64,000 nucleotides of DNA, from the NCBI GenBank assembly GCA_031841125.1, contig CM063106.1:18538001-18602000 (forward strand), given 5' to 3'. Both the position numbers and the translations under genes were made by a program. Shown here piece after piece: positions 51,689 through 63,215 of this stretch. Under the pieces are notes generated by a model that had not been told where the DNA came from, made no database searches, and was given only the letters and a program-made list of their open reading frames with translations. The DNA comes from Acanthococcus lagerstroemiae. Taxonomy: Eukaryota > Arthropoda > Insecta > Hemiptera > Eriococcidae. The first letter of the stretch is position 1. Each line of letters starts with the position of its first letter.

Positions 51689-54131
51689 GGAACACGAATA
51701 CGAACCAGTCATTCCAATGGATACGCGTAAAACACCGCCTCCACCATTCGTCAAGATCACGGCCGACAAAGAGCACACCCCGATGGCGGATCCCGAATCG
51801 ACCGAAATCGTCCAGGATAAGCACCTTCTGTGCGTGCCGGACAAAGCCGAATACGAGGACAGCGACGACTCCGACGAGGACGACGAGGACGACACATCTG
51901 TCGAGATCACCGCTGAAGAACTGCAACACCAAATTGAAGAGCGGTACTTCCTCAACACTCCCAGCAGTTCCAAGCACGACTACGAGCTTCCCGATACCCG
52001 CAGCATATCCCCTTCGTTGACCGACGAACACGGCCGATCGAAATCGAACAACAGCATCGGTCTGCAAGACCGGATGCAGCTGCAGGCGGACAGGATCAAA
52101 CAGAAATTCAAAAACTTCAAAGAGCAGATATCTAAAGACAAGCCCGAGTGCACGCCACGGATGAAGCGGAAAAACGACGCCGCAGACACGACGCAGAAAC
52201 CCAAACCGGCCAAAAAGAACAAATTCAACTTCCGCAGACACACCATCAAGTCCGATCGATCCAAATTCCACCTGCCCACCGCCACCGACTTCCACATGCC
52301 CCAGGCACTTCGCCTATCACTGCCACGGATGCCATCCTTCTCTCGGTCGCGCTCCAGCAGCGTCAAGGAACGCGAACGCAAACGCTCTCAAAGTTCGGAA
52401 ACCGATTCGAAAAAGAAGTTCGACTTCCACTTCGGCACTTACCCACGTTTCTTCAACAAGAAAAAGAAGTCGCCTGCCGATAAAGACGAACCCTCGAGTC
52501 CCAAAAAATGTAAGCCGAAAAGCGAGCCCAGCAGCCCGACGCAGCGTCGAAGTCCATTCCCGTCACGCTGGATCAGCCGGTTCACCGAGCACAAGAAAGA
52601 AGAGACCGCGAAGTCGGAGAAGAAACAAAAGCAACCCGAAACTGAAACCGAAACCGAAACCATTGTGAAAGAAACGATTTTCATTTCGCTGCACGAGGAT
52701 TCAAAAACGCAGTCCGGGACCACGGCTTTGGAAACAAACAAAGTCGAGCCCGAAGCGGCGCCGACCAAAATGGAAATCGACAACGAGAAGTTCATCTTCA
52801 TCTCGCTGCACGAAGAACGGTTTCCGGAAAAACTGCAACAGACGGAAGCGGCAGAGCAAACCCAGCAGCAGCAGCAAGAGGAGCAACAGATCGAGAAGGA
52901 GATCAAAGCGGACACGGCCAGCAAGTTCCACAGTATGTTACGCAGACTGCAAACCGATCGCAAGCTGAAAGGCCGACGGACGGCTACGGCTGATGATAAG
53001 CCACAGCCGGTCGAGATCACCGAGATAACTAACGACGACTGCGAAGATCAAGATGTGGTGACCAACAACATCGAGATTCCGGACGAAGAAGAATCTAGTA
53101 AACCAATCGCCGAGAATGTGCCTCCGGAGTATTACAGCTTCGAAAGCGAGCAGTCCCCGGAAAAATCAGCTGAGGCAGTAAAGGCTGAAGGGACCACCAA
53201 AGCAAGGTCTATCCCGGCAGAGGCAGCCGGACTTCCAGTCCATACTCGAGAGACCCAACAGCCGCCAGCCAACGACACTCCGCCTGCGAGGCCAGCGGCA
53301 CCGCGCAAGTGGCCGCGAAAGAAACTGCGCAAACCCGGCTCGGATAAAGAGTCGAAGGAGTCGCTGTCGGCGTTTGAAGATAGCGAGTTCACAGACGCGG
53401 TGCTGCTGGACGAGCAGCAACAGCAGCCGATGACCAAAACGTACATCAAAGCTAGCCTGCAAGAGGTCACCGTCAGCGTCGAACCAGTCGAGCCGGAGCA
53501 CACGAGGCGGCAGTTCAAGGAGTACGAAAAAGCGTTGCAGAGCAGCCGCAGTTTCTCGTCCGTCGAAATCGAAAACAACTTCTACTCCAGACATAATTCG
53601 TTAGCCGGGCTGGAGGCGCCGGTGCCGCCGGCTCGGCCGTCCAGAATGTACTCGCTGGCCAGGAAGAAGAAACGAGATGCGCCTGGAGCCGGCGGCGAAA
53701 ACAAAGAGAACTACTACGACCTCGATGCCAATGCGAATTACAATACGTTCCCGATCGTGAAGCCGGACAAACCGAGACGCAAATTCCGCAAACGCAGGAC
53801 GTACTCGAATTCGACGACAAACACGGAGGTCAAGAGTATCGACGACATCGAGGATGATGCCATAAATAAGAACATCGTAAACGCGAAGCAACTGTCGGTC
53901 AGCTTCTTACCGCTGACCAGTAACGTGGTAGGAGAGCCGATAACGGATTACAACATACGAGAGACGTCCTCGATGATCCACCTGAATCTGGCCGATCCGC
54001 CACTGCCACCAAAACGGAAAAAAGAACGGCAACGCGGCGGTAATCCGAAATACAATTCGTTGCCGAATGGAAGATATGCTTCGAGAACGTCGCTGACTCA
54101 TTCGGAGGTGTACAACAATTCGGCGTTGAAT
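51689..54131 (+). CDS. Host gene, coding exon 3 (large charged/disordered region)
   Basis: 815 codons (residues 55-869 of the assembled protein). The acceptor is TTGTTACAG at 51680-51688. The first base completes AGG with exon 2, giving EHEYEPVIP before the Met at 51717, which could be an alternative start. The donor is AAT/GTGAGT at 54132. G+C is far above the intron. Features: acidic EDSDDSDEDDEDD (111-123); basic KPKPAKKNKFNFRRH (~225-240); Ser/Arg block LPRMPSFSRSRSSSVKERER; FFNKKKK; two FISLHE repeats (~387 and ~425); Gln-rich run (~444-455); ARPAAPRKWPRKK; PPLPPKRKK (825-833), an SH3-ligand-like motif. No membrane segment or enzyme domain. It reads as a disordered scaffold or cytoskeleton/nuclear adaptor; family not recognised. 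Frames on the other strand here are shadows. Confidence 0.9.
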
Positions 54132-54469
54132 GTGAGTATCCCCACAACCGAAACTAATTTCGAATCTAACCAATCGATTTGCCCAGTTCTTTGTCTTACC
54201 ACCGTATCCCACTCAGTTACTGTTTCAGGACAAGTTTGGTCATCTTAGAACGTTTATTCCGAGAGAACTGGAGTTTAAGCTGAACGCAGTTCATAAGCGA
54301 AAATTAGTTCTCGGGGTTGGAGAGTCTTCCTTGTCATCTATCGAACACCTCCGCAAGTATTTCGAAAAGCATGCATGGGTGGGATGAGTAGTACTATCTT
54401 GAACAAAGTCACGAGCAGTAAATAATTGATCCTTATTTGATAAGTATAGGATATTTCGATTAGAAGTTG
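54132..54469. other. Start of intron 3
   Basis: The exon 3 frame runs on to 54248 but this is intron read-through after a strong donor. No other feature seen. Confidence 0.5.
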
Positions 54470-54768
54470 TTTTAGCACTCAATGACTTCAATAAGACCTT
54501 CGACTCCATCTACTACCATAGTGCTTGGAAAGCACTTGCATCGCAAGACATCCCAGAAAGTATTGTAATAATGCTAGAAAATTTGTATCGTAAGTTGAGG
54601 GCATTTATCTCACGGGGTAAAAAAGTGGAATTTAAATTTAGAGTGGGTAGAGTGATTAAACAAGGTGACCTCTTATCAACTAATATTTTTAATGGGGTAC
54701 TCGAAGGATTGTTTAGAGAAGTAAAGTGGGAGAAAGACGGCCTGTTAATGGATGGACACCAGCTCCAT
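54470..54768 (+). mobile_element. LINE reverse transcriptase fragment
   Basis: The plus strand encodes LNDFNKTFDSIYYHSAWKAL, ESIVIMLENLYRKLRAFISR, then a GRVIKQGDLLSTNIFNGVLE block: RT motifs around the first catalytic Asp and the QGD(P)LS motif (Pro replaced). It stops at about 54768, where a different repeat begins. The open frame is largely intact over this piece. Confidence 0.8.
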
Positions 54769-55400
54769 GTTGCCAGCGGCACATGTATGCGGAATATGAA
54801 TGAAACCAATACAGAAAAATGGTGCTTTAATTGTGCTTTTTTGTGCTTCCAATTGCAGAATTTGTGCTCCATTTCTTCTGAAGTTATAGTCAAAAAAAGA
54901 AAGGTCAATGTACCGCTGGCGACATGCAAAGGAAATGTTGAAATTTACTCCGATGGAAATGAACAACCGCTAAAATCAATGTGCTTTTGTGCTTTTTTTG
55001 GCTTTTTTGTGCCGACAATTTCGAGACCACCCAGTGCTCCTCCCCTCTCCCCCTGAGGGGGGCACAACATTTTTCTCGTATTACCAAGTCGAAAGTATGC
55101 AGAAAAATTGTGCTCCAATTGTGCTTGATGTTCCCACCAGTCCCACCATTTTTGCACAAACTGCCCCCAAGTTATAACCAAAAAACTGAAAGTGGTGGAA
55201 CAATGTGCTGCTGGCAACATGCAATGAAAATAATGAAATTAATTCCAATGAAACTGAACACAACCTAAAATGACTGTGCTGAAATTGTGCAAACAATTTC
55301 GACCCCCAGTGCTCCCTCCCCGACCCCCTGATGGGGATACAACATTTTTCTCGCATTACCAAGTAGAAAGTATGCCGAAAAACTGTGCTCTTTTCGAACT
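54769..55400. repeat. Two-unit diverged tandem repeat, ~300-bp period
   Basis: Unit 1 (about 54895-55115) and unit 2 (about 55190-55395) share GTACCGCTGGCGACATGCAA / GTGCTGCTGGCAACATGCAA, a CAGTGCTCCTCCCC segment, CAACATTTTTCTCGTATTAC and AAAGTATGCAGAAAAATTGT. A partial earlier unit begins at 54765 (CATGTTGCCAGCGGCACATG). The frames on both strands come from this repeat. Confidence 0.7.
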
Positions 55401-56585
55401 TAGGAACCCAATTAAGGTCAGAACAAAAATTTATAAGGCAATATTAGAGTACATCTGATATTTGAGCTCTTTTTCTTCGGGTATGGGGGGGGGGGGTATC
55501 TAAGAAAAATGATGATCAATACCCCCATATAAGGAACTAAAAACCAGAAACTCATTGAATTTGTTCACACAATAGATAAATGAAGTGATTTCAAACTCAA
55601 CAGACAATATGGAAGAAGGTCAAGAAAATGTATCCGATAAATATTGTGACCAGCTGTATCGCATGTTTACAAGTTTTTCATGATTCGAACATTTTTAAAG
55701 TTGGAAGAAAGGCGGCGACGGACTGGTGACGTCAACGTGGGCTAATCAGTGATTGCCAATCAACCGGAAATCATTAAAATAAGTTTAACGAGTTCAAGAT
55801 TCACGCATTCTCTTGTCAAAAATTGTTTGTAAGGAGGCCCCAATGGCTCAATCATAAGAGCCCATAGTTTCGTCCGTTCGGCGCTGATGAAAGGAGTCTT
55901 TTTACCGTATTCTTTGCTGCCACTTCTAAATTTATGATTCGAATTAATCACTAGATACGACTATCTAAATCTCTGATCGTTATCTATAAGGCATAGTCCC
56001 CATCAATAACACATCATACAGAAATAAAATAGATCAGAATCTCATCAGTCACCACACGAACGCATATGAAAATAAATTGGACTAAGTCCAAACAACTAAA
56101 ACGCAAAACCCTATAGATTCATCATTCCTACACAGTAAATTTTCATCTTTCCCTCCTTCTTCAATGAATTAAAGGCATTAGCTAAAATATGTCTACTCAC
56201 GATGGTTGATACAACACAGATGACCAACATATCTAATTATGTATATTGCTCATTTGATTCTTGGGAGGGAATAACTAGCAGTGTGCACGTCAGCAAGTGC
56301 TGACAAATAAATATGAAGTAAAAACCATTAATTTCAGGAATTACAAATTAGTGCACAAGCAACGACCAAAACAATCATAAGATCACAAATCACACAGCGT
56401 ATTTTGCAGTCTGAAAGATTTGCGAATAAATAATTCTCCTTGCTCCACGTTCTAATGTAGTTCGAGAGATTCACATTAGTGACGCAATCAAGCATAAAAA
56501 CTAGAATGCTCTGGAGGATATTTAAACCTTTATTTATTTATTTATTTTTAAGGAAGCAGTAATAATAGCGTGAAATTACGCCGAA
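55401..56585. other. Intronic stretch, no gene seen
   Basis: Ordinary AT-rich intron with a G run at 55484-55495. No coding, RNA or repeat signature. Confidence 0.5.
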
Positions 56586-56589
56586 AGTG

Positions 56590-56999
56590 CTCCCGGCCCT
56601 TTTTAGGGCAGAGGTATACCTCACCCTTTCCCCCATCCACCTATCACTTGGGCTACTCGGTGAAAGAATTTGTTGCGGACAGAGACGTATCGATAGGGGG
56701 CTGGGGCAACTCCCCCCTGTAGAAATTTGTCACTCAGCAGTTGGGAAAATTTATCATTTCAGTCAGGCGGAGTTAGAAAAACCTAACAAGTCCAAATTTT
56801 TTTTTTGCTTTGATACTTTTGGGAATTGAGTTAAGGAGAAGTCAAGGATTTATTTTTTTACTTTTATATTTGGGAATTTTAAGTTGAGTCAGTTGGAAAA
56901 ATCGAACAAATCAAAAGGTTTTTTTTTTGCTTTGATACTTGGAAATTTTGAGTTGAGTCAGCTGGGACTTTCACAATTTTTTCTCCCTCCCTCCTCTCC
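56590..56999. repeat. Interspersed repeat D, copy 1
   Basis: The core CACTCAGCAGTTGGGAAAAT, with TTATCATTTCAGTCAGGCG and repeated AAAACCTAACAAGTCCAAA / TTGCTTTGATACTTGGGAA words, recurs at 61990-62375. Each copy has an internal ~65-bp near-repetition (TTGGAAAAATCGAACAAATC). It abuts the LINE 3' end. Confidence 0.65.
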
Positions 57000-58965
57000 T
57001 CCGCAGGAAAAACTCTTCGCTACGTCCTTGGTTGCGGAGAAATTTATCCAAATCATCCCTTCATTTTTTCCGCTGGCCTTCCCTTTTTTCTTAACATGTA
57101 GGCAAAAACCCAAAAGGTCGCTTGGTAGGTCCATCTCTCGGGTGACATTCGGGCGACGTACCCCGCCCAACCCCATTTTTGATTTCTAATGTGAACTATT
57201 ACCTCTTTGAAGTTTAGAATTTTCTCCTTTAATAAGTTTGTTCTTATTTTGTCCGATTTCCTAACCCTCAAGATGGATCTCAATACGTAATTTTCTGTAG
57301 CCACTTATCTACTCGTTAGCTTTTTTGTAAGCATACAGGTTGGGCAGCCGGAAGTTAAAGTTGGTAGAACGCATATGTTGTAGGTTTCTCAATTTTCGGG
57401 TTCAAGGTTTCATTTAAGTACAGTCAACTCTCGCTAATTTGAACTCGAAGGAAACATCTAATAAATTCAAACTATGGAATTATTGAACTAAGAGGGTGTT
57501 TAAATTCAGAGGTTAAGAAATTCATTTTATTTTTATACTCACTGTACACGTTGATAAAGAAATACAGGTTTAGGGGTGAAAAGGTAATACAGTGCAATAG
57601 GGCTACTTTCTGAGATACTTGGTAATTTTCTTTTGGGTAATGTTTTCCTCGCGCAGGAAATCGATCTTATTTTCAATTTTCACCAAAGCAGTGAATGTGT
57701 CATCGCTAGTATCACTATGTTGTTGGAAGTACCTCATAAGCAGAGGGTTCCTTACCATGAACGTTGATTTGTTAAAATTAATTGATAGACTAGCTAATTT
57801 GCTTTTTGAATTTAGTTCCTTGGATCATTTCGCAAGGATCCGAGGAGTTGGGAACAAGCGTTACATCGTCAGCTAACCTCAAATTTGTAATTTTTTGTCG
57901 TTAATATCCGGACCTTTGTTCTCCCATGTTAGTTCACGAAAGATCTCCTCGAGCACACAAATAAACAGATTTGGTGATAGAAGGGTCGCCTTGACGAACA
58001 CCCTTCATTATTTTGAAATATGGGCCTACCTTGTTGCTCTTTATTTTACGCGTTAGACCGGAATATATTTCTTTTATAATTTTGATAATTCGTTGGTCTA
58101 GCCCCTGGTTTCGCAAAGCCTTGACTATATACCCGTAGTTCACCGAGTTCAACGCCTTGTTGTAGTCTATGAAATCTGAATGGGTTTTCAAATTATATTC
58201 GTGAGTCTTTACAAAGTATCTGGTTAATTTTGTGCAGGTGATCAAGAGTCGAAGTACCCCTGCCTGAAACCGACTTGTTCCGGAGGTTGCTGAGTAGTGT
58301 TTTCCTAATCCGTAATTCTACTGCCTTTAAATTTTTTTATTTTTTTTTTTGAAAACATAGGTGAGAGGCTGATTGGGCGGTAATTTTCAATTCTCTGTCT
58401 GTTACCCTTTCTGAACCAAAGTATGTATGTCTGAATGTTTCCATTCCTCAAGGACAGTGCCTACTAAAATGACTCTCTTAAATAAATTTGTGAGTTCGGT
58501 AACCAATTTTGGTTCCCCCGTTTTTTACCAATTCATTAGTAACACCATTGCTTCCTGGGGCCTTGTTTGATTTCAACCTTTGAATTATTGAGTTTATTTC
58601 ACAGGGAAGGAAAGGGGGGAGGTTAGAATCAAAACCCGATTCTGGAATATGTTTTCGTGATTTTTTCCATGATATTTTCGGTCTTGGACTAAGCTATATT
58701 TTCGTAAAATTTTGACACTATTTGATTAATGCCATTTCGGTCATAGAGATTTTCTCACCTTCCTGATTTAACATGTAAGTTGTTAGTTGTGTGCAAAGTA
58801 TAGTTTCTTTTTTTCTCTTTTTTTTCATATTATTGTTAATCTTCAAAGCATCTTTTATTAGTGCCTCTCTCCTTTTGTTTTCTCTCTCCCTTTGAGTAGC
58901 TCTAATAGCTTTGGATACCACATTGAGCTCCACCTTGTCAGTATCTGTTTATGTTCTAGAATTCT
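57000..58965 (-). mobile_element. LINE (fragmented copy), RT and tail segment
   Basis: The minus strand, from 58960 down, reads ATQRERENKRREALIKDALK, IIQRLKSNKAPGSNGVTNEL, DFIDYNKALNSVNYGYIVKA, KIMKGVRQGDPSITK, NLRLADDVTLV (catalytic ADD, about 57870) and near the end ENYVLRSILRV and WGWAGYVARMSPERW (about 57180). This is the RT through C-terminal part of the LINE whose endonuclease pieces lie at 59465-59955, 62385-62472 and 62899-63215. Frameshifts and stops throughout. Confidence 0.85.
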
Positions 58966-59464
58966 ATATACATATTATGCTTTTACTATACTGGGTATAC
59001 TTGAGCGAAAACCGTAACCCCCCCCCCTCCCACGAATTCAGTGGTTGACATTTCCATGGAAATTTATTTTTCTTCCAGCCATGGGTATACTTGAGCGAAA
59101 ACAGTAACTCTAGCCAGGTGCTCATTGATCTTGATCTTCGCTACGCCCTCGCGACGACATCCTTCTTCTTTTCTCTTCTCATTTCTATCTCAATTCAGCG
59201 CACAGTTCTTCAGCTCTTCATGGTAACAATTCAGTTCAGTGGTTGGCATTTCCATTTTCTTCCAGCCATGGGTTACTTGAGCGAAAACCATAACGCTCCC
59301 CCGATATTTTCTTCAGAAGCATCCGCCTGGTTTCGTGTAAGTTCTATAGATAGATTTGTTCTGCTGTGAGGGGAGGTTGGGTGTCCTCCGAATGCCAGTC
59401 TCTCACACTGCAGCATAGTCCACTGTAGTATTCTTCTACATTGTTAGAGTTCGACCCATGCCCT
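58966..59464. repeat. Repeat C insertion in the LINE
   Basis: Two ACTGGGTATACTTGAGCGAAAACCG-type segments (58995, 59083) and a third TTACTTGAGCGAAAACC (59275), with CAGTGGTTGACATTTCCATGG blocks. It separates the endonuclease end (59465) from the RT segment (58965) of the minus-strand LINE. Confidence 0.65.
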
Positions 59465-59955
59465 CATTTCAGGGGAGCGTCCAAAAAAGGTTCCAATAGT
59501 TTTGCCAAAGTATTTCGATAAACAGGCGGGTTTCTTATTTCCCTTGAATTTATTTTTTGCTTAGCTGAAGTTTTTGGGAGCTTTATCAAAATTGAAATTG
59601 AAAATTGCGTAAGCAAGCCTGTGGTCTGTAATAAATTCGAATGTTCTGTCAGTTCCAAGGTATTTGATATCCTTTTCATGTTTTTGAACCAAGATGAAGT
59701 CCATCTGCGACTTAAGCTCTTGCTTAGGGCTGAGTCATGTCCACGTATTTCCTTTTCTTTTTATAAAAAAATCGGTTTATGATTTTCAAATTCATTTCGT
59801 AACAAAAATCAATTGGACGCCAGCCCATTTCGTTTATTTTTCCAAAATTGTAACGTCCGGTTACTTTATACTCCTCGCCAATGAGATGACTCGTTTGGCT
59901 GAAGCCTGCAATACCACACATATTTTGTTACGTAAATGCCACCCTTCGTGAAATT
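59465..59955 (-). mobile_element. LINE (fragmented copy), endonuclease C-terminal segment
   Basis: The minus strand gives GEEYKVTGRYNFGKINEMGW, RPIDFCYEMNLKIINRFFYK, a QMDFILV-like segment near 59680 and ITDHRLAYAIFNFN. These are the late blocks of the LINE AP-endonuclease (the NER-G, DF, N-FF and SDHR motifs, here TDHR). Confidence 0.82.
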
Positions 59956-60003
59956 CATTAAAATGGTATTTTTAAGCATGGAGTGGACAGTATGTTAACA
60001 GAT

Positions 60004-60771
60004 CAGGGTGTCTACACAATTCGAGAAATCAAAATACTTGACTTTTATTTGACCTATAAATTTGACCCTTCAGGCCTGCAGTGGGCGTGTTTGCATGCCT
60101 GCGCGCTGCAATTCCTACTCGTTACAGGTAGCACTAAATCACATTACTCACATTGCCATAATTATGATATGATGACGTCATCAATATATTTTCCTCCTTA
60201 CAAAAATTAAAAGATGGAACGACGTTTTTTATCTCCAGCTTTGTTATTTTTTAATTCATTCGTCGTTCCTGGTCGTTCATATAATTACAGGGTGTCTACA
60301 GAAATTGAAAAGTAAAAATGAAGTACTTTTTCAGGACCCTTTGCAGGACTGTAGCCGGTATATTTTCCATCTTTTCCTCCAGTGTGCAAATCTTTTTTTT
60401 GGTTTTCAATTGTTTTAACCCCTTAACCTCCCCTCCTTTTTGCTCCTCTACTTCCCTCTTCTTGTGAATATAGATCCTGCGCTACACTTTTTAATGACCA
60501 GTCACAGGAATCGTCAAAAATTTATTTTTGAGTATTCCGAACAAAAATGAAGGACTTTTCAATTTGTTTTTTTAATTTCAGCACTTTTTAGGACTTCTAG
60601 GACCTACTTTCAAAAATCAGGGCTTTTCAACACCTGTAGACACCCTGAATTAACATTACTTGACCTATGAAAAAATTTTGAGAAAATACTTAATTTTTAC
60701 TTTACCACTTGATTTTTTTTTTTTTGAGTACTTGACTTTTTCTTGACTTACTTGACCCTGTAGACATCCTG
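60004..60771. mobile_element. MITE with CAGGGTGTCTAC ends, 5-bp TSD (outer)
   Basis: The left end is CAGGGTGTCTACACAATTCG; the right end is GTAGACATCCTG inverted (one mismatch). CAGAT is repeated outside both ends (59999-60003 and 60772-60776). The arms contain repeated ACTTGACTTTT words in inverted orientation. A related element is nested inside. Confidence 0.8.
60288..60647. mobile_element. Nested MITE of the same terminal type, 5-bp TSD (inner)
   Basis: 360 bp; a perfect 14-bp terminal inverted repeat CAGGGTGTCTACAG/CTGTAGACACCCTG. AATTA is duplicated at 60283-60287 and 60648-60652. The interior has TTTTTCAGGACC and TTTTTAGGACTTC words. It inserted into the outer member of the same family. 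Confidence 0.85.
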
Positions 60772-60809
60772 CAGATACTCTCCAAATCGTCATTAGATAA
60801 TGCTCAGTA

Positions 60810-61461
60810 CAGGCCCATAGCCAGAGGGGGCTAGGGTGTGCTGAGCATCCCCTAGGGCTTGCCGGAGCCATCCTGGCAAAATTTCGTGAATAAAAATAAC
60901 GAATTTCTATATTTTTTTCTCGTTAGTTTTGTTTAAAACTTTTCTTTCCGCTACATTTTATGTTTACAAACTTGAAAACACTGATTTTGCTTTGAAAGAT
61001 AGACGAGTCGTGTGTTTGTTGTTCTTTATTTCACAAACACAGTGGTAGGCTTGCGATCCAGTTCACATTGAATATTAACGGCTAAATGCCTGAATGGCTG
61101 TTTGAGAACTGATAACTTGATAAGTGGGCAAAGTAAGATTTTCAAAGGAGAAAAAACAGAAAATTGAGGGTTTTTTAAAAAAAAAAAATCTCCGATATTA
61201 GAAGACCATTTTATGAAAATGAAGGTAAAATTATTGCTCGAGCGAAAAGTTTTCGAAAAAACGTGTTTTAAAGGTGGAAAATTGCTCATTTTTGTATATT
61301 TTACATTCAATTTCAAGTGCCTATGGGGCATTCGCCCCCTTCACTCCCCTGGCTACACCATTGCCTCGTAGAATTCTTCACATTATATACTATGTGTATC
61401 ATAAAGCCCCCCTTGATAAACAGTCAGCACCCCCTACCGCAGATGGCTGGCTACGGGCCTG
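60810..61461. mobile_element. hAT-type MITE, CAGGCCC ends
   Basis: 652 bp with ends CAGGCCCATAGCCAG and CTGGCTACGGGCCTG, followed inward on each side by a diverged GGGGGTGCTGA block. The flanks GCTCAGTA (60802-60809) and GCTTAGTA (61462-61469) match at 7 of 8 positions, fitting an aged 8-bp duplication. No transposase. Confidence 0.82.
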
Positions 61462-61469
61462 GCTTAGTA

Positions 61470-61985
61470 TCCCTTTACTCTCTTTAGAATACATCATGTT
61501 CGATGTTATTTCTCTAACAATTGTTAGGGATGTGTAACCGGCCGATAAAAAATTTAAATACAAGTAATTTGTTTATTAACTCGATTAGTTTTGATTTATT
61601 CCAAAAAAAAAAAAAAAAAGTGAACCCCTGAATTCCAACATTTAGCTAATTTTTATAGAAACTATAATATTGTGCGAGACTAATGGTCAAAATAAACTTC
61701 TTTACAACATCAAAAGTCATGCGAAATTGAATTACCAGTTTTGACTATTATGCCTAAAATGCCCAGAAACCCAATATTTCAGAAGCACGTGAATTTTTTT
61801 TTTGAGGACCCCTGAATTGGGTATATTTGTCCAACGTATGGCGGTTCAAAAGCGTGTCATCAGAGAGTGTTTTTGCACCCCAACGTTCAGGGAGATACTG
61901 CTGCGCATACCTTGCCGGTGAGGTTGCCCATCACGATTTTAGTGAATTTCACTAAGAGTGGCATTTAAGGATTTTAAAGTCACCT
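61470..61985. other. Intronic stretch, no gene seen
   Basis: AT-rich, with an A run at 61603-61619; no recognisable feature. Confidence 0.45.
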
Positions 61986-61989
61986 ACAG

Positions 61990-62380
61990 GGACGTGCCGA
62001 TAGTGGGAGCTACTTCCCCCTCCCCCGTAGGAGTTTTTCACTCAGCAGTTGGGAAAATTTATCATTTCAGTCAGGCGAGTAGGAAAAATCCAACAAGTTA
62101 AGAGTTTTTTGTTTTGTTTTGTTTTATTTTGCTTTGATACTTGGGAACTGAGTTGAGAAGTTGGGAAAACCCAACAAGACAAAAGGTTTTTCTTCTTTTG
62201 TATTGATACTCGGGAGTTTTGAGTTGAGTCAGTTGGAAAATCCAACAGGTCGAAGAAGGTGTTTTTTTTTTCGCTTTGATACTTGGGAATTCTGAACTGA
62301 GTCCGTTGGGACTTTCACAATTTTTAATCCCCCAGGCAAAACTGTTTGGTACGTTCCTGGTCGCCTAATATTTTACCAGT
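61990..62380. repeat. Interspersed repeat D, copy 2
   Basis: Same orientation as copy 1 at 56590-56999; shares CACTCAGCAGTTGGGAAAAT and AAAATTTATCATTTCAGTCA. It has several TTTTGTTTTG-type runs and repeats TTGGGAAAACCCAACAAGAC. It separates LINE endonuclease pieces. Confidence 0.65.
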
Positions 62381-62384
62381 TTAT

Positions 62385-62472
62385 TGTACTTTTTTATTTT
62401 TTCTAAATTTATTGTATCCGATAAGAGATTGTAAAACTCCTCGGCATTTGCGTCTTCTGACACCGCTGTAGG
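62385..62472 (-). mobile_element. LINE (fragmented copy), small endonuclease segment
   Basis: The minus strand reads AVSEDANAEEFYNLLSDTIN after the APT that ends the next segment, the usual order in LINE endonucleases (YAPT...EEFY). It is cut off from 62899-63215 by the MITE at 62473-62898. Confidence 0.75.
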
Positions 62473-62898
62473 CAGGGTTTGAAAGCCATATTATACAGCT
62501 ATCGGCTTTTGGCCATCTCTGGTTCGGCTAAGGCTTCCAACTTTTGGCTGGAGTCAGAAAAATTCTTTATCTTTTGGCTATCAGCTATTGGCTATCGGGT
62601 TTCCAGAGTTTTTTTAATCAATCAGTAATAATTATTTTAAAAAAAGGCCCTATATCTACTAACATAAGTTCAAGAGAAAAGAACCTAAAATAAATGAGTT
62701 TTTGGTCCTTAGTTGATTAATTTAGAGAAGCCTCCCGAAGCCCAAAAGTCGAATAAGAAGCCGAAAGAATATGACTCATGCTTACAGCTTTGGGCTTTTA
62801 CAAAATTGGCTGAAGCTATCGGCTTCCGGCTTTGTTTACAGGCCATTTATCGACTTTCGACTTACAGCTATCGGCTTCTGGCTGACTTTCAAACCCTG
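62473..62898. mobile_element. hAT-type MITE, CAGGGTTTGAAAG ends, in LINE endonuclease
   Basis: 426 bp; the left end is CAGGGTTTGAAAGCCATA and the right end CTGACTTTCAAACCCTG inverted. The flanks GCTGTAGG (62465-62472) and ACTGTAGG (62899-62906) match at 7 of 8. The interior is full of GCTATCGGCTTTTGGC-type words in both orientations (subterminal repeats). Its removal reconnects the LINE endonuclease frame. Confidence 0.88.
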
Positions 62899-63215
62899 AC
62901 TGTAGGGGCGTATATTTGAATCACTGTTATTGGAATTTTCTCAATTTGTAATTTCAGGATTGCTATCCTGTCTGAGATACCCTTTGCTTCTTTGACGCTG
63001 TTTTTCAATTCCGGTTTAATCATAAATCTCACTCCCTTTTGCCTTAAGTCGTTCTCTATTTTAAAGAATGTGAAGTTTTTGTGGGTGTGGGAAAGCCTTT
63101 CGCCTTTTCTTCGTACTTCCGATAAACCTAAATTATCAATCTTTGGTTCTTCAAGTGCTTTTTTCCAGAGCTGATCTATTGCTTTCTCCCAACAAGGTAC
63201 ATACATTTGGAGAAC
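62899..63215 (-). mobile_element. LINE (fragmented copy), endonuclease N-terminal segment
   Basis: The minus strand (63206-62900) reads NLGLSEVRRKGERLSHTHKN, FMIKPELKNSVKEAKGISDR and KIPITVIQIYAPT: the SEVR, GIS-RI and QIYAPT motifs of LINE AP-endonucleases. Start of the fragmented minus-strand LINE that ends at 57000. Confidence 0.85.

Noticed and set aside
51615..52295. 226-codon minus-strand open frame opposite exon 3
   Set aside because: Shadow of the GC-rich plus-strand exon; composition is Val/Phe/Gly-rich in the antisense manner and no start context or domain is visible.
52439..53820. Several minus-strand open frames under exon 3
   Set aside because: All overlap the strongly coding plus frame and mirror its codons (Ser/Leu/Cys-rich runs).
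54132..54248. Extension of exon 3 to the next stop
   Set aside because: A strong donor at 54132 and the in-phase exon at 63665 show this is intron read-through.
55760..55951. Short minus-strand frame
   Set aside because: Chance frame without motif in plain intron sequence.
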